From CAWCXF01 sp963799455 (GTDB lineage: Bacteria; Pseudomonadota; Alphaproteobacteria; Rhodobacterales; Rhodobacteraceae): 64,000 nt of DNA. Position 1 is the first letter of the stretch; each line of letters starts with the position of its first letter. The stretch lies in NCBI GenBank assembly GCA_963799455.1, contig CAWCXF010000007.1:1550001-1614000 (forward strand), in the 5' to 3' direction. The position numbers and the translations under genes are program-made. Under the pieces are notes generated by a model. It was not told where the DNA came from. It saw only the letters and a program-made list of their open reading frames with translations, and did no database searches. Positions 43,511-54,338 of the stretch are shown here, in pieces.

Positions 43511-45571
43511 ATGGCGCCCGTCATGTCGTCTGCCCTGCCCCCTTCGCCCACGCCACGGCTGCGCTCGCACCAGCGCCAGCTGGCCGACATCGTGGAGGCG
43601 ATGGCACGAGGCGAGGCGGGGGGCGAGGTGGGGGGCGAGGCGGGGGGCGTCCGCGACGTGCTCGCCGCCGTCACGCCGGGCGGCGGCAAGTCGCTGCTGC
43701 CGGTGATCGCGGCGGCCCGGCTGATCGGCGCCGGGATCGTCAGCCGCGTGGTCTGGATCGTGCCGCGCGACAGCCTCCGGCTCCAGGCCGAGGAGGCCTT
43801 CGCCGACCCGGTCTGGCGCGCCGCCCTGGACCATTCGCTGTCGGTGCGCGCGGCCGACAACGGGCGCGACCCCTGCCGCGGGCTCGCGGGCTACGTCACC
43901 ACCTATCAGGGCGTCGCCGCCGCCCCCGCGCTGCACCTGGCCGAGGCGAGGCGCCACCCGACGCTCGTCGTCACCGACGAGGTGCATCACCTCCCCGCGC
44001 TGGGCGAGGAGCCCGTGGAGGAGGCCGAGGAGCCCGCGCCCGCCCCCGACCTCTTCGCCGTCCCAGGCTTCGACGCGGGGACGGACGGCCCCCCGGCGCC
44101 CGACGACGCCTCGGCCTGGTCGCGCGCCCTGGCGCCGGTGCTCGCCGCGGCCAGGGTCCGGCTGCACCTCTCGGGCACGCTCGAGCGCGCCGACGGACGG
44201 GCGATCCTGTGGCTGCCCTACCGCCGCTCGAAGGCGGCGGCCAAGGCGCGCGAGGTCGATCTCGACGCGAAGGGCTGGAAGGTGATCGGCTACAGCCGCG
44301 CCCAGGCGCTGCGCGACCGCGCGGTGCTGCCCGTCACCTTCGGCGCGCTCGACGGCGAGGCGAGCTGGTCGGTCCGCGGCGAATCGCAGGAGGGCGGGCG
44401 CGTCGCGCTGGGCCCGCACCGGCTCTCGGGGCCGATGCCGTCCGAGACCACGCGCCCCGCGCTCTTCAGCGCGCTCCGGACCGAGTTCGCCGAGGCGCTG
44501 CTGCGCGAGGCCTACCTCGCGCTCGCGGAGCTGCGCGCCGAGCGCCGGGCGCGGCTCGGGGACGGGGCGACGAGGGGCCTGGGCAAGCTCCTCGTCGTGG
44601 CGCCCGACCAGGCCTGCGCGCGGCGCTACCTGGAGCTGGTGCGCTCCTGGTTGCCGCGCGGCCGGGCCGCGCGCGAGGCGCGGCTCGCCACCTCGTCCGA
44701 GCGCGACGCGCGCGACGCGCTGGCGGCCTTTCGCCTCGCGCCGCGGCCCTCGATCCTGGTCACGGTCGCCATGGCCTACGAGGGGCTCGACGCGCCCGAG
44801 GTCGCGGTGGTCGCGGCGCTGACCCACATCCGCTCGCGCCCCTGGCTCGAGCAGATGATCGCGCGCGCCACCCGCATCGACCGCCATGCGGGCCCGCCCG
44901 AGACGCAGCGCGCGCTCGTCTTCCACCCCGACGACCCGCTCTTCGCCAACTTCCGCCGGCGGATCGAGACCGAGCAGGGCACGCTCGCGCGCCCCCGCGG
45001 CCGCCGCCGCCCGGCGCTCGACCTGCCGCTCTGGCTCGCCGCCGAGCGCGCCGCGATGCGCGAGGAGCGCGGCCCCGACATCCTTCCCCTGGAGAGCCGG
45101 GCGCTGGCGCTGCGCTACGCCACGCTGAGGCCGGGGCCGGAGTTCGCCTCCGTGCGGCCCGACGCCGACCCCTGGCCCGAGGTCGAGCTTCACGCCCCCG
45201 ACCCCGCCACCCCCTCGACCATCGAGCGGCGGCTGCGCGCGCGCCTCGCCGACGCCGTCGCCCGCCAGGTGGTCGAGGACGAGGGCGCGCCCGAGGCCGC
45301 CCGCCAGATGGGCTTCGGCCCCCACGCCCAGCACCGCTACAACGCGGTCCTCAAGCGCGTCACCGGGCGCGGGCGCGCCGAGATGGGCGCGCCCGAGCTG
45401 GAGGCGGCGCTCGCCTGGCTCGAGCGCAACCGCCTGCGCGACCACCTCCACCTGCTCGAGGGTGACGCGCGCTACGCCTGGGACGTGCGCCGCGCCAAGG
45501 CCCGCGCGCGGAGCCGGGCGCGCGGCGCGCGGGCGCCCGATCCGCGGCAATCCGAGTTGGGCCTGAGCTGA
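43511..45571 (+). CDS. Orphan superfamily 2 DExH helicase
   Basis: 686 residues. Q/N-terminal region TPRLRSHQRQLADIVEAMAR, Walker A VTPGGGKSLLPV, motif Ia WIVPRDSLRLQAEEAF, Walker B VVTDEVHHLPAL (DEVH), motif III LHLSGTLER, motif V TVAMAYEGLDAPEV, motif VI LEQMIARATRIDRH. The roughly 240-residue C-terminus after motif VI has no domain I recognise; it includes RQMGFGPHAQHRYNAVLKRV. A 12-bp tandem repeat codes GGEVGGEAGG before Walker A. ATG 43511, with a second at 43523. It resembles stand-alone helicases of phage, plasmid or defence origin; function unknown. Confidence 0.88.
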   Translation: MAPVMSSALPPSPTPRLRSHQRQLADIVEAMARGEAGGEVGGEAGGVRDVLAAVTPGGGKSLLPVIAAARLIGAGIVSRVVWIVPRDSLRLQAEEAFADPVWRAALDHSLSVRAADNGRDPCRGLAGYVTTYQGVAAAPALHLAEARRHPTLVVTDEVHHLPALGEEPVEEAEEPAPAPDLFAVPGFDAGTDGPPAPDDASAWSRALAPVLAAARVRLHLSGTLERADGRAILWLPYRRSKAAAKAREVDLDAKGWKVIGYSRAQALRDRAVLPVTFGALDGEASWSVRGESQEGGRVALGPHRLSGPMPSETTRPALFSALRTEFAEALLREAYLALAELRAERRARLGDGATRGLGKLLVVAPDQACARRYLELVRSWLPRGRAAREARLATSSERDARDALAAFRLAPRPSILVTVAMAYEGLDAPEVAVVAALTHIRSRPWLEQMIARATRIDRHAGPPETQRALVFHPDDPLFANFRRRIETEQGTLARPRGRRRPALDLPLWLAAERAAMREERGPDILPLESRALALRYATLRPGPEFASVRPDADPWPEVELHAPDPATPSTIERRLRARLADAVARQVVEDEGAPEAARQMGFGPHAQHRYNAVLKRVTGRGRAEMGAPELEAALAWLERNRLRDHLHLLEGDARYAWDVRRAKARARSRARGARAPDPRQSELGLS

Positions 45572-46268
45572 AGCTCGCTCGGCCCCGCGCCTCCGCCGGC
45601 CTCGGGCGGACGGGACGCGCGCCCCGAGGGCGCGGGCGGCCCGAGGCTTCGCCCTCCCGCGGAGCCCGGCTCGCGGGCGTTCGGGCGGCGCGCGATGTCG
45701 GTGGGCGCAGCCGGCGAAGCGCGACGGCCAGCGCGCGCCCAAGGGCGAGGTGGTGGTGTCGAAGGGCGTGACCGCGCGTGAGGGGTCAAGCCCGTCCTCC
45801 GGCTCCGGCGCCCCGTCCGGCGGCACGGCCGGGATCCGGACGGGCTCGCGGCTTTGGACCGTCGATCCCCGCGCGCCGGCCGCAGCGTCGGGGGTCGCGG
45901 GGGGTCCAGCGCCCTCGGCCCCCCGCCACCGGCGCCGGGCCCGCAGCGCCCGCGCGCTGACGGGGACGCGCGAGGACGACGCCACGGACGGCCGGCATCG
46001 CCCCTGCGACCGCGCGCCGGTCGATCACGGGCGGGCTCGCCCTTCGAGCCGTCCCCGAAGGCCGGGCCCGGCTCGACCTCCTGCCAGGGCTCGACCAGGA
46101 CGCTCCGTGTCGGGCCCGCCCACCCCGGCGCCCGGGCGCGGATGCGCTGGCCCGTCCCAGTGCGGCGCCCATGGCCTCGCCGGTCGAGGGATCCTCGCCG
46201 GGCGGCGTGGCGTCGGAGGCGGGGGGCGCCGATGGCCGCCCACCATCACGCGGGCGGCGTCCTGGTCG
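45572..46268. other. Unassigned region between helicase and ABC operon ends
   Basis: 697 bases between convergent genes, no gene supported. On the minus strand, pieces such as LVEPWQEVEPGPAFGDGSKG (about 46110-46040) and AVTPFDTTTSPLGARWPSRF (about 45775-45715) look protein-like in composition. They lie in different frames with no continuous gene between, so this may be a second decayed gene. I cannot identify a family. Confidence 0.4.
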
Positions 46269-47926
<1,658 letters not shown>

Positions 47927-47927
<1 letters not shown>

Positions 47928-48781
47928 CAGCGCCGCGGCGCCAGCCGCGGGTCGAGCGCGTCGCGCAGCCCGTCGCCCATCAGGTTGAGCCCGAGCACGG
48001 TCAGCACGATGGCGAGGCCGGGGAAGACCGCGGCGTGGGGCGCGATGGCCACCAGCGTCTGGGCGTCGGCGAGCATCCGGCCGAGCGAGGGCGTGGGCGG
48101 CTGGGCGCCGAGGCCGACGTAGCTCAGCCCGGCCTCGGCGAGGATGCCGAGCGAGAACTGGATCGTGCCCTGCACGATCAGCAGCGAGGCCAGCAGCGGC
48201 AGGACGTGCTCGACGGCGACGCGCGCCGAGCCCTTGCCGGCGACGCGCGCGGCGAGCGCGAAGTCGCGGCCGAAGAGGGGAAGTGCCGCGCCGCGGGTGA
48301 CGCGGGCGAAGACCGGCACGTTGAAGACGCCGATGGCGAGGATGGCGTTGAGCGCCGAGGGGCCCAGGATCGCCGTGATCAGGATGGCGATGACGAGCGA
48401 GGGGAAGGCGAACACCAGGTCGCCCGCGCGCATGATCGCGTCGTCGAGCCAGCCGCCCGCGCGCGCCGCCGCGGCGAGCCCGAGCGGCACGCCCATGCCC
48501 AGCCCCATGCCGACCGCGACGAGCGCCACCGCGAAGGAGGTCCGCGCGCCGACCATGACCATCGAGAGGATGTCGCGGCCGAGCTGGTCGGTGCCGAGCG
48601 GGTGGGCGGGCGACGGCCCCTGGAGCTTGGCCGCGATGTCGAGCGCGGCCACGTCGTGAGGGGTCCAGGCGAGCGAGAGGAGCGCCGCGCCCGCGAAGAG
48701 CCCCGCGAGCGCCGCGCCCGGCGCCAGCCCGCGCCAGGCGCCGCGACGACGGCGCGGCGCGACGAGGCCCGGGTCGCTCAC
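47927..48781 (-). CDS. ABC transporter permease, DppC type
   Basis: 284-residue inner-membrane permease with about six membrane segments. The N-terminal HPLGTDQLGRDILSMVMVGA is the DppC/OppC hallmark. The EAA loop is FGRDFALAARVAGKG followed by HVLPLLASLLIVQ. It starts at GTG 48781 overlapping the upstream permease stop (GTGA). Forms a heterodimeric channel with the DppB-type neighbour. Confidence 0.94.
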
Positions 48782-49722
48782 CGTCGGCGCAGGCGCGGAT
48801 CGACCGCGGCATAGGCGAGATCGACGGCGAAGTTGACGACGATGACGGCGAGGACGAGCATCATCACGACGCTCTCGACCACGATCAGGTCGCGCGCGGC
48901 GATCGACTGGAAGACGAGCCGCCCGAGGCCGGGCAGGAAGAACACCTGCTCGATGATGATGGCGCCGGCGAGAAGGAAGGAGAACTGGAGCCCCATGATC
49001 GTCAGCACCGGGATCATGGCGTTGCGCAGCGCATGGCGCCTGAGCGCCTGGCCGCGCGAGAGCCCCTTGGCGCGGGCGGTCCGCACGTAGTCCTCGCCCA
49101 GCGTGTCGAGCAGCGCGCCGCGCATCACCCGCGCCAGGATCGCGGCCTGCGGCAGGGCGAGCGCCACCGCCGGCAGCGTCAGCGCGCGCAGGCCCGCGAG
49201 GGCGCCTGCGTCCCAGCCGGGGAAGCCTCCGGCGGAGAACCAGGGCAGGCGGATGGCGAAGACGAGCACCATCAGCATGGCGAACCAGAAGTTCGGCACC
49301 GCGATGCCGAGCTGGGTCGCGCCCATCACGCCCGCGTCCACCAGCGTCCCGCGCCTGGACGCGGCCCAGACCCCTGCCGGAAGGCCGACCGCGACCGCGA
49401 GCGCGAGCGCGTAGGCCGCGAGGGGGAGCGAGATCCACAGCCGCTCGCCGATCATCTCGGCCACCGGCGTGCGGTAGGTGTAGGAGGTGCCGAGGTCGCC
49501 GGTGAGCATGCCCCCGACCCAGGCCGCGTAGCGGAGGGGGACGGGATCGCCGAGCCCCAGCTCCTCGCGGAGTGCGGCGAGCGTGTCGGGCCGCGCGCCG
49601 GTGCCGAGCATGAGCGCGGCCGGGTCGCCCGGCACCACCTCGATGACGGCGAAGACGACGACGCTCGCCACGACGAGGCTCAGCGCGAGCACCACCAGCC
49701 GTCCGGCGGCGTAGCGCAGCAT
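48778..49722 (-). CDS. ABC transporter permease, DppB type
   Basis: 314-residue inner-membrane permease. It starts MLRYAAGRLVVLALSLVVAS, with the DppB features VIEVVPGDPAALMLG and GDLGTSYTYRTPV. The EAA loop is LGEDYVRTARAKGLSRGQAL. ATG 49722, four bases after the binding-protein stop. Confidence 0.95.
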   Translation of the reverse strand: MLRYAAGRLVVLALSLVVASVVVFAVIEVVPGDPAALMLGTGARPDTLAALREELGLGDPVPLRYAAWVGGMLTGDLGTSYTYRTPVAEMIGERLWISLPLAAYALALAVAVGLPAGVWAASRRGTLVDAGVMGATQLGIAVPNFWFAMLMVLVFAIRLPWFSAGGFPGWDAGALAGLRALTLPAVALALPQAAILARVMRGALLDTLGEDYVRTARAKGLSRGQALRRHALRNAMIPVLTIMGLQFSFLLAGAIIIEQVFFLPGLGRLVFQSIAARDLIVVESVVMMLVLAVIVVNFAVDLAYAAVDPRLRRR

Positions 49723-49726
49723 CGGC

Positions 49727-51202
49727 CTATTCCGAGACGGTCACCGCGGTGAGGTCGGCGGCCTGGGTCGGCGCGTCGGGCCAGATGCCCTCGACGCCCC
49801 GGCGCACCACGTTGAGCGAGGGGAGCTGGAACAGGTAGGCGTTGACGAAGTCCTCGGCGATCCGGGCTTGAGCGTCCTGGAGGATCGCGGTGCGCTCGGC
49901 CTCGTCGGAGGTGGCGTCGAGCCGCTCCATCAGCGCCTGCATCTCAGGGCTGTCGTAGCCGAAGTAGTAGTCGGGGTCTGCGTAGATGCCGATGTCCATG
50001 GGCTCGGTGTGGGCGACGATGGTGAGGTCGTAGTCGTCGCCGGTGAAGACCTCCTCCAGCCACTGCGCCCATTCGATGGTCTCGATGCGCGCCTCGATGC
50101 CGACCGCGCGGAGCTGGGCCGCGACGATCTCGCCGCCGCGCCGGGCGTAGGAGGGGGGCGGCAGCTTCAGCGTGGTCTCGAAGCCGTCGGGCAGGCCCGC
50201 CTCGGCGAGCAGCGCGCGCGACCGCTCGGGGTCGTGGGCGGAGATGTCGGTGAGGTCGAGATAGGCTGGATGGTGCGGCGCGAAGTGGGTGCCGATGGGC
50301 GTGCCGTAGCCATACATGGCGCCGTCGATGATCGCCTGGCGGTCGATGGCGCGGGCCACCGCCTCGCGCACGCGGGGGTCGGAGAACGGGCCGCGGCGCT
50401 GGTTCATGGCGAGGATCGCCTCGCCCTCGGACGTGCCGACCTGGACGGTGAAGCGCGGGTCGGCCTCGAACTGGGCGAGGTTCTCGGGCGCGGGGAAGCC
50501 GAGGAAGGCGTCGAGGTCGCCCGCCATCATCGCGGCGAAGGCGGCCGAGGGGTCGGAGATGAACTTGAAGGTGGCGCGCTCCAGCGCGGCGGGCTCGCCC
50601 CAGTAGTCCTCGTTGCGCGCGATCTCGATGCTGTCGCCCTGCGCCCAGTCCTCGAAGCGGAAGGCGCCGGTGCCCACCGGGTTCGACTTGATGGCGTCGA
50701 TCGACTCGGGCGCCACGATCACCGCGTCGCCCCAGGCCATCTTGAAGGGGAAGCTGCCGTCGGGCTCGGCGAGCGTCACGCGCACCGTCAGCGGGTCCAC
50801 GGCCTCCACGGACTCGATGCCCTCGAAGAGGCCCTTCTGGGCGTTCACCGAGCCCTCGGCGCGGGCGCGGTCGAGCGAGAACGCCACGTCCTCGGCGTCC
50901 ATCGTCGTGGCGTCGTGGAAGCGCACGCCGGGGCGCAGGTGGAAGGTGTAGGTCCGGCCGTCGTCCGAGATCTCCCAGCTCTCGGCGAGGCCGGGGACGA
51001 TGGAGCCGTCGGGAGCGAAGCGGGTCAGCCCCTCGAAGATGTTGGCGTAGGTCACCTGGTCGATCGCGCCCGCGGCCGCGGAGGTCGGGTCGAGATGCGG
51101 GGGCTCGAGCTGGAGGCCCACGGTGATCTCCTGGGCCCCGGCCTGCGTCGCGGCCGCGCCCGCGGCGAAGGCGCCCGCCAGCGCCAGGGTTCGGATGGTC
51201 AT
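49727..51202 (-). CDS. ABC transporter periplasmic substrate-binding protein (SBP_bac_5)
   Basis: 491-residue periplasmic binding protein of the dipeptide/oligopeptide family. The signal peptide is MTIRTLALAGAFAAGAAATQ followed by AGA. Family segments: EPPHLDPTSAAAGAIDQVTY, NIFEGLTRFAPDGSIVPGLA, ESWEISDDGRTYTFHLRPGV, NPVGTGAFRFEDW, DPRVREAVARAIDRQAIIDG. ATG 51202 overlaps the M20 stop (ATGA). The ligand may be a peptide or an N-acyl compound that the upstream deacylase handles after import; that link is inference from operon order. Confidence 0.95.
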   Translation of the reverse strand: MTIRTLALAGAFAAGAAATQAGAQEITVGLQLEPPHLDPTSAAAGAIDQVTYANIFEGLTRFAPDGSIVPGLAESWEISDDGRTYTFHLRPGVRFHDATTMDAEDVAFSLDRARAEGSVNAQKGLFEGIESVEAVDPLTVRVTLAEPDGSFPFKMAWGDAVIVAPESIDAIKSNPVGTGAFRFEDWAQGDSIEIARNEDYWGEPAALERATFKFISDPSAAFAAMMAGDLDAFLGFPAPENLAQFEADPRFTVQVGTSEGEAILAMNQRRGPFSDPRVREAVARAIDRQAIIDGAMYGYGTPIGTHFAPHHPAYLDLTDISAHDPERSRALLAEAGLPDGFETTLKLPPPSYARRGGEIVAAQLRAVGIEARIETIEWAQWLEEVFTGDDYDLTIVAHTEPMDIGIYADPDYYFGYDSPEMQALMERLDATSDEAERTAILQDAQARIAEDFVNAYLFQLPSLNVVRRGVEGIWPDAPTQAADLTAVTVSE

Positions 51203-52482
51203 GCGTCTCTCCCCTCCTCGGTCAGCAGCAGGTCGAGGCTGCGCGCCATGACCTTCGCCGCCGTCACCATGTCCTCGACGCCCACCCATTCGTCGGGCTT
51301 GTGCGCCAGCTCCAGCCGTCCCGGCCCGTAGGCGATGCAGTTCCTCAGCCGCCCGATGCGGTCCACGTGCTTCTGGTCGTAGGTGCCGGGCGAGGCGACG
51401 TAGGCGGGCGCGCGGCCCAGCACGTCCTCGACGGCGCGGCCCACGGCGCGCACCACCGGCGCGCCCTCGTCGGTCATCGAGGGCAGCACGCGCTGGATCT
51501 CGCGCAGGCCCCAGCGCAGGCCCGGACGCGCCTCGGCGACGCGGGCCATCAGCTCGCGCACCTCGGCCTCAACCTCCTCGACGCGCTCCTCGATCAGGAA
51601 GCGGCGGTCGATCACCATGCGCGCGCGGTCGGGCACGCAAGGGGAGGGCAGGCCGGTGCCGCCCGGCTCGGGCTCGGCCTGCCCGCCGTGGAGCGAGTTG
51701 ACGTTGAGCGTGGAGGAGCGCGCGCCCTCGGGCACCACCGGCATCGCGGTGCGGCGCTGCGCGAGGGCGGGCCAGAGCGTGGCCTCCATCTCGGCGAGCA
51801 CGGCGCCCATGTGGCGAACCGCGCACTCGCCCAGGAACGGCATCGAGCCGTGGGCGATCTCTCCACGCGTCTCGATCTCGGCCCACCACACGCCGCGATG
51901 GCCGAGGCAGATGCGGTCCGGATCGAGCGGCTCGGGGATGATGACGTGATCCACATGCGAGAAGGCGCCCTGCCGCGCGAGGTGGGCGACGCCGCCGAAG
52001 CCGCCCGACTCCTCGTCGGCCGTGGCCGAGATCTCGACGGCGCCCGCGAAGCCGGGGCGCGCCGCGAGGAACGCCTCGGCCGCGATCACCGAGGCCGCGA
52101 GCCCGCCCTTCATGTCGCAGGCGCCGCGGCCGTAGACGCGGGCCCCGCGGACCTCGCCGCCATAGGGATCGACGCTCCAGCCGTGGCCGGGCTCGACCAC
52201 GTCGATGTGGGAGTTGAAGTGGACCGTCTCGCCGGGACGCCGCCCCTCGCGCCGCGCGACGAGGTTCCAGCGCGGGTGCCGCTCGCCATCGCCCGGCGCG
52301 CCATGGGCGCGGACCATCCGGGTCTGGAAGCCCGAGGCTCTCAGCCGATGGTCGAGACGGTCGCAGATGGCGCGATAGTTCTCGCCGGGCGGGTTCGGCG
52401 TCGGGATCCGGATCAGATCGACGGTCAGCGCGACCAGATCGTCGCGCCGTGCCTCGACGCCTGCGTCGATGTCCGCGGCCAT
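51199..52482 (-). CDS. M20-family deacylase (ArgE/DapE type)
   Basis: 427-residue cytoplasmic zinc amidohydrolase. Metal site motifs: VHFNSHIDVVEPGHGW, GRGACDMKGGLAASVIAAE, ATADEESGGFGG, with the C-terminal His in ELAHKPDEWV. ATG 52482 gives MAADIDAGVEAR; a TTG one codon earlier is less likely. It is the first gene of a five-gene coupled operon with a peptide-type ABC importer, which suggests it hydrolyses the imported substrate, for example an N-acylated amino acid or peptide. Confidence 0.92.
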   Translation of the reverse strand: MAADIDAGVEARRDDLVALTVDLIRIPTPNPPGENYRAICDRLDHRLRASGFQTRMVRAHGAPGDGERHPRWNLVARREGRRPGETVHFNSHIDVVEPGHGWSVDPYGGEVRGARVYGRGACDMKGGLAASVIAAEAFLAARPGFAGAVEISATADEESGGFGGVAHLARQGAFSHVDHVIIPEPLDPDRICLGHRGVWWAEIETRGEIAHGSMPFLGECAVRHMGAVLAEMEATLWPALAQRRTAMPVVPEGARSSTLNVNSLHGGQAEPEPGGTGLPSPCVPDRARMVIDRRFLIEERVEEVEAEVRELMARVAEARPGLRWGLREIQRVLPSMTDEGAPVVRAVGRAVEDVLGRAPAYVASPGTYDQKHVDRIGRLRNCIAYGPGRLELAHKPDEWVGVEDMVTAAKVMARSLDLLLTEEGRDA

Positions 52483-52701
52483 CAACCCGTCGCACCCCCC
52501 CCGGTCCCCTGGAGGCGATCATGGCGCGGATGGGATCGAGGCGCCAGCCCGGCCGGGCCGGCGCCCCGAGGGGCCCCTTCGCGCGGTCGCCCGGCATCGG
52601 GCCCGCTCAGTCGGCCGAGGCGTCGAGATGGACGCGGCCCCTCCGCGCGGCGGTGCCGCAGGCCGCCTCGGGGCCGCCTCGGGGCCGCGCGAGCCGGCGA
52701 G

Positions 52702-52968
52702 CTACTCGCGGGCCGAGGGGGCGGCGCCGACGGCCCCGACATCGGTCGTGAACACGGGGTCCAGGCGCGCGGCGACGCCCCCGTCGTCCAGGATCAGGCG
52801 CTCGCGCTGCCTGTCCCCGTCCTCCCGCGCCTGCCTCAGCAGCGAAAGCTCGGTCAGCGAGTAGGCCCCCGGCTCGACGCCGAGCGAGCGGGCCAGTTGG
52901 TCGTCGGCGAGCGCAGGCGCGGCGAGCGTCGTGGCGACGAGGGCGGCAGTGGCGATGATGCGGTGCAT
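52702..52968 (-). CDS. Small secreted protein of unknown function
   Basis: 88 residues. The ribosome binding site AAGGAGGT is the best in the window and sits five bases before ATG 52968, implying strong translation. The signal peptide MHRIIATAALVATTLAAPAL ends near ADDQLARSLGVEPG. The mature part (YSLTELSLLRQAREDGDRQR) is a short amphipathic helix followed by an acidic tail. No family is recognised with certainty. Likely a periplasmic small protein under strong or conditional expression. It does not look coupled to the ABC operon, since 219 bases separate them. Confidence 0.75.
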   Translation of the reverse strand: MHRIIATAALVATTLAAPALADDQLARSLGVEPGAYSLTELSLLRQAREDGDRQRERLILDDGGVAARLDPVFTTDVGAVGAAPSARE

Positions 52969-53028
52969 GATGACCTCCTTCGGTCCTTGGGAGCCGGTCC
53001 AGGGTTCTGGTCCGGCCCGTGCGAGTAA

Positions 53029-53034
53029 ACTATA
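53029..53034 (-). promoter_or_regulatory. Possible -10 box for the small secreted protein
   Basis: TATAGT on the minus strand, 60 bases before the ATG, in a clear AT-rich island (gtaaactatactgttcagtt). TTGTAT lies 14 bases further upstream, too close for a standard sigma-70 spacing. An ACTG-tt-CAGT inverted repeat overlaps the region. Confidence 0.4.
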
Positions 53035-53260
53035 CTGTTCAGTTCGACATACAACCCGCGTTCGGTGCGTCGGCGCATAGCGGCCTGCGCGCGGGCGTTC
53101 GGTTGCGGCCCGGACGGCTGCCCGGCTCCGCGCCGCCCGCCGACCTGGACCTCGGGCCGCCGTTCCACCGCCCGATCCCGGAAGGCCGGGCGGCGAAGGA
53201 TCGAACCGACGCGTCGCTCGGGCGTTCGATCGGCGGGATCGGTGAGGACGGGGGACGACG

Positions 53261-53323
53261 ATGAGGCGCCTGATCAAGTATTTCGCCATCTTCAGGCTCC
53301 TGCGCCGGGCCTTCCGGCGCTAG
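53261..53323 (+). CDS. Possible 20-residue basic amphipathic peptide gene
   Basis: ATG 53261 follows GGGGGACGACG, a plausible ribosome site, and encodes MRRLIKYFAIFRLLRRAFRR then TAG. Phe/Ile/Leu and Arg alternate so that a helix would be strongly amphipathic, with seven Arg and one Lys. Such tiny peptides can be membrane-binding regulators. Nothing but composition and the ribosome site supports it. Confidence 0.4.
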   Translation: MRRLIKYFAIFRLLRRAFRR

Positions 53324-53479
53324 GCCCGCGGGAGGTTCCCGGCGCGCCGCCCGCGGAGCGGCGGGGGCCGAGACCCGCCGGGCGCGGTCCCCACGGCCCT
53401 GGAGGGCCGAGGGCCGGCGGCGCGTGGCGATCGATCTCGATCGGCCGGCCCCGTCCTGCCCTGGGCAGGCTACGGGCTC

Positions 53480-54328
53480 TCAGAGCCGTGTCCGCAGATC
53501 CCACAGCTCGGGGAAGAGCCGCACCTCCAGCACCGCCCTGAGATAGCCGACGCCGCTGGTGCCGCCGGTGCCGCGCTTCTGGCCTATGATGCGCGCGACG
53601 GTGGTGAGGTGGGCGAAGCGCCATTGGCGGAAGGCGTGCTCGAAATCCACGAGCTTCTCGGCGAGCTGATAGAGATCCCAATGGGTCGCGGGATCGCGGT
53701 AGACGGCGAGCCAGGCGGCCTCGACGCTCGGGTCCGCGCGATAGGGCTCGGTGAGGTCGCGCGTCAGGTGGGCCGCGTCCACGGGCAGGCCACGGCGCGC
53801 GAGCACGCGCTGGGCCTCGTCGTAGAGGCTCGGCGCCTCCAGCCACGCCCGCAGGAAGGCGTGGCGCGCGCGGTGGTGGGCGTGGGGACGCATGAGGACG
53901 GCGTTCTTGTTGCCCAGGCCGAACTCGACGGCGCGGTACTGGTGGGATTGGAAGCCCGAGGACTTGCCGAGCCGGTCGCGGAAGAGGACGTATTCCGACG
54001 GCGTGAGCGTCGCCAGCACGTCCCAGGCGCCGATGAGCTGGGTGAAGACGCGGGCCACGCGGGCCATCATCTTCTCGGCCGAGCCGAGGTCGTCCGAGGC
54101 GAGCGCGGCGCGCGCGCCCGCGAGCTCGTGCAGGATCAGCTTGAGCCACAGCTCGGTCGTCTGGTGCTGGATGATGAAGAGCGGCTCGTCGTGATGGTCG
54201 GTGAGCGGCTCCTGCGCGGTGAGCACCCGGTCGAGTCCGAGATACTCGCCGTATCCCATCTCGCCCTCCATCGACAGGTGCGCGCCCTCCGGCGCGCCCG
54301 CATCGCGGCGCCCGCGATCCGCGCTCAC
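53480..54328 (-). CDS. kynA: Tryptophan 2,3-dioxygenase
   Basis: 282-residue heme enzyme that opens the indole ring of L-tryptophan to N-formylkynurenine. Family motifs are all present: MGYGEYLGLDRVLTAQ, HDEPLFIIQHQTTELWLKL, GKSSGFQSHQYRAVEF, and the heme His in FRQWRFAHLTTVARIIGQKR followed by GTGGTSGVGYLR. GTG at 54328, ten bases after kynU stops. Third gene of the kynurenine operon. Confidence 0.97.
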   Translation of the reverse strand: MSADRGRRDAGAPEGAHLSMEGEMGYGEYLGLDRVLTAQEPLTDHHDEPLFIIQHQTTELWLKLILHELAGARAALASDDLGSAEKMMARVARVFTQLIGAWDVLATLTPSEYVLFRDRLGKSSGFQSHQYRAVEFGLGNKNAVLMRPHAHHRARHAFLRAWLEAPSLYDEAQRVLARRGLPVDAAHLTRDLTEPYRADPSVEAAWLAVYRDPATHWDLYQLAEKLVDFEHAFRQWRFAHLTTVARIIGQKRGTGGTSGVGYLRAVLEVRLFPELWDLRTRL

Positions 54329-54338
54329 GCCGCGGGCC

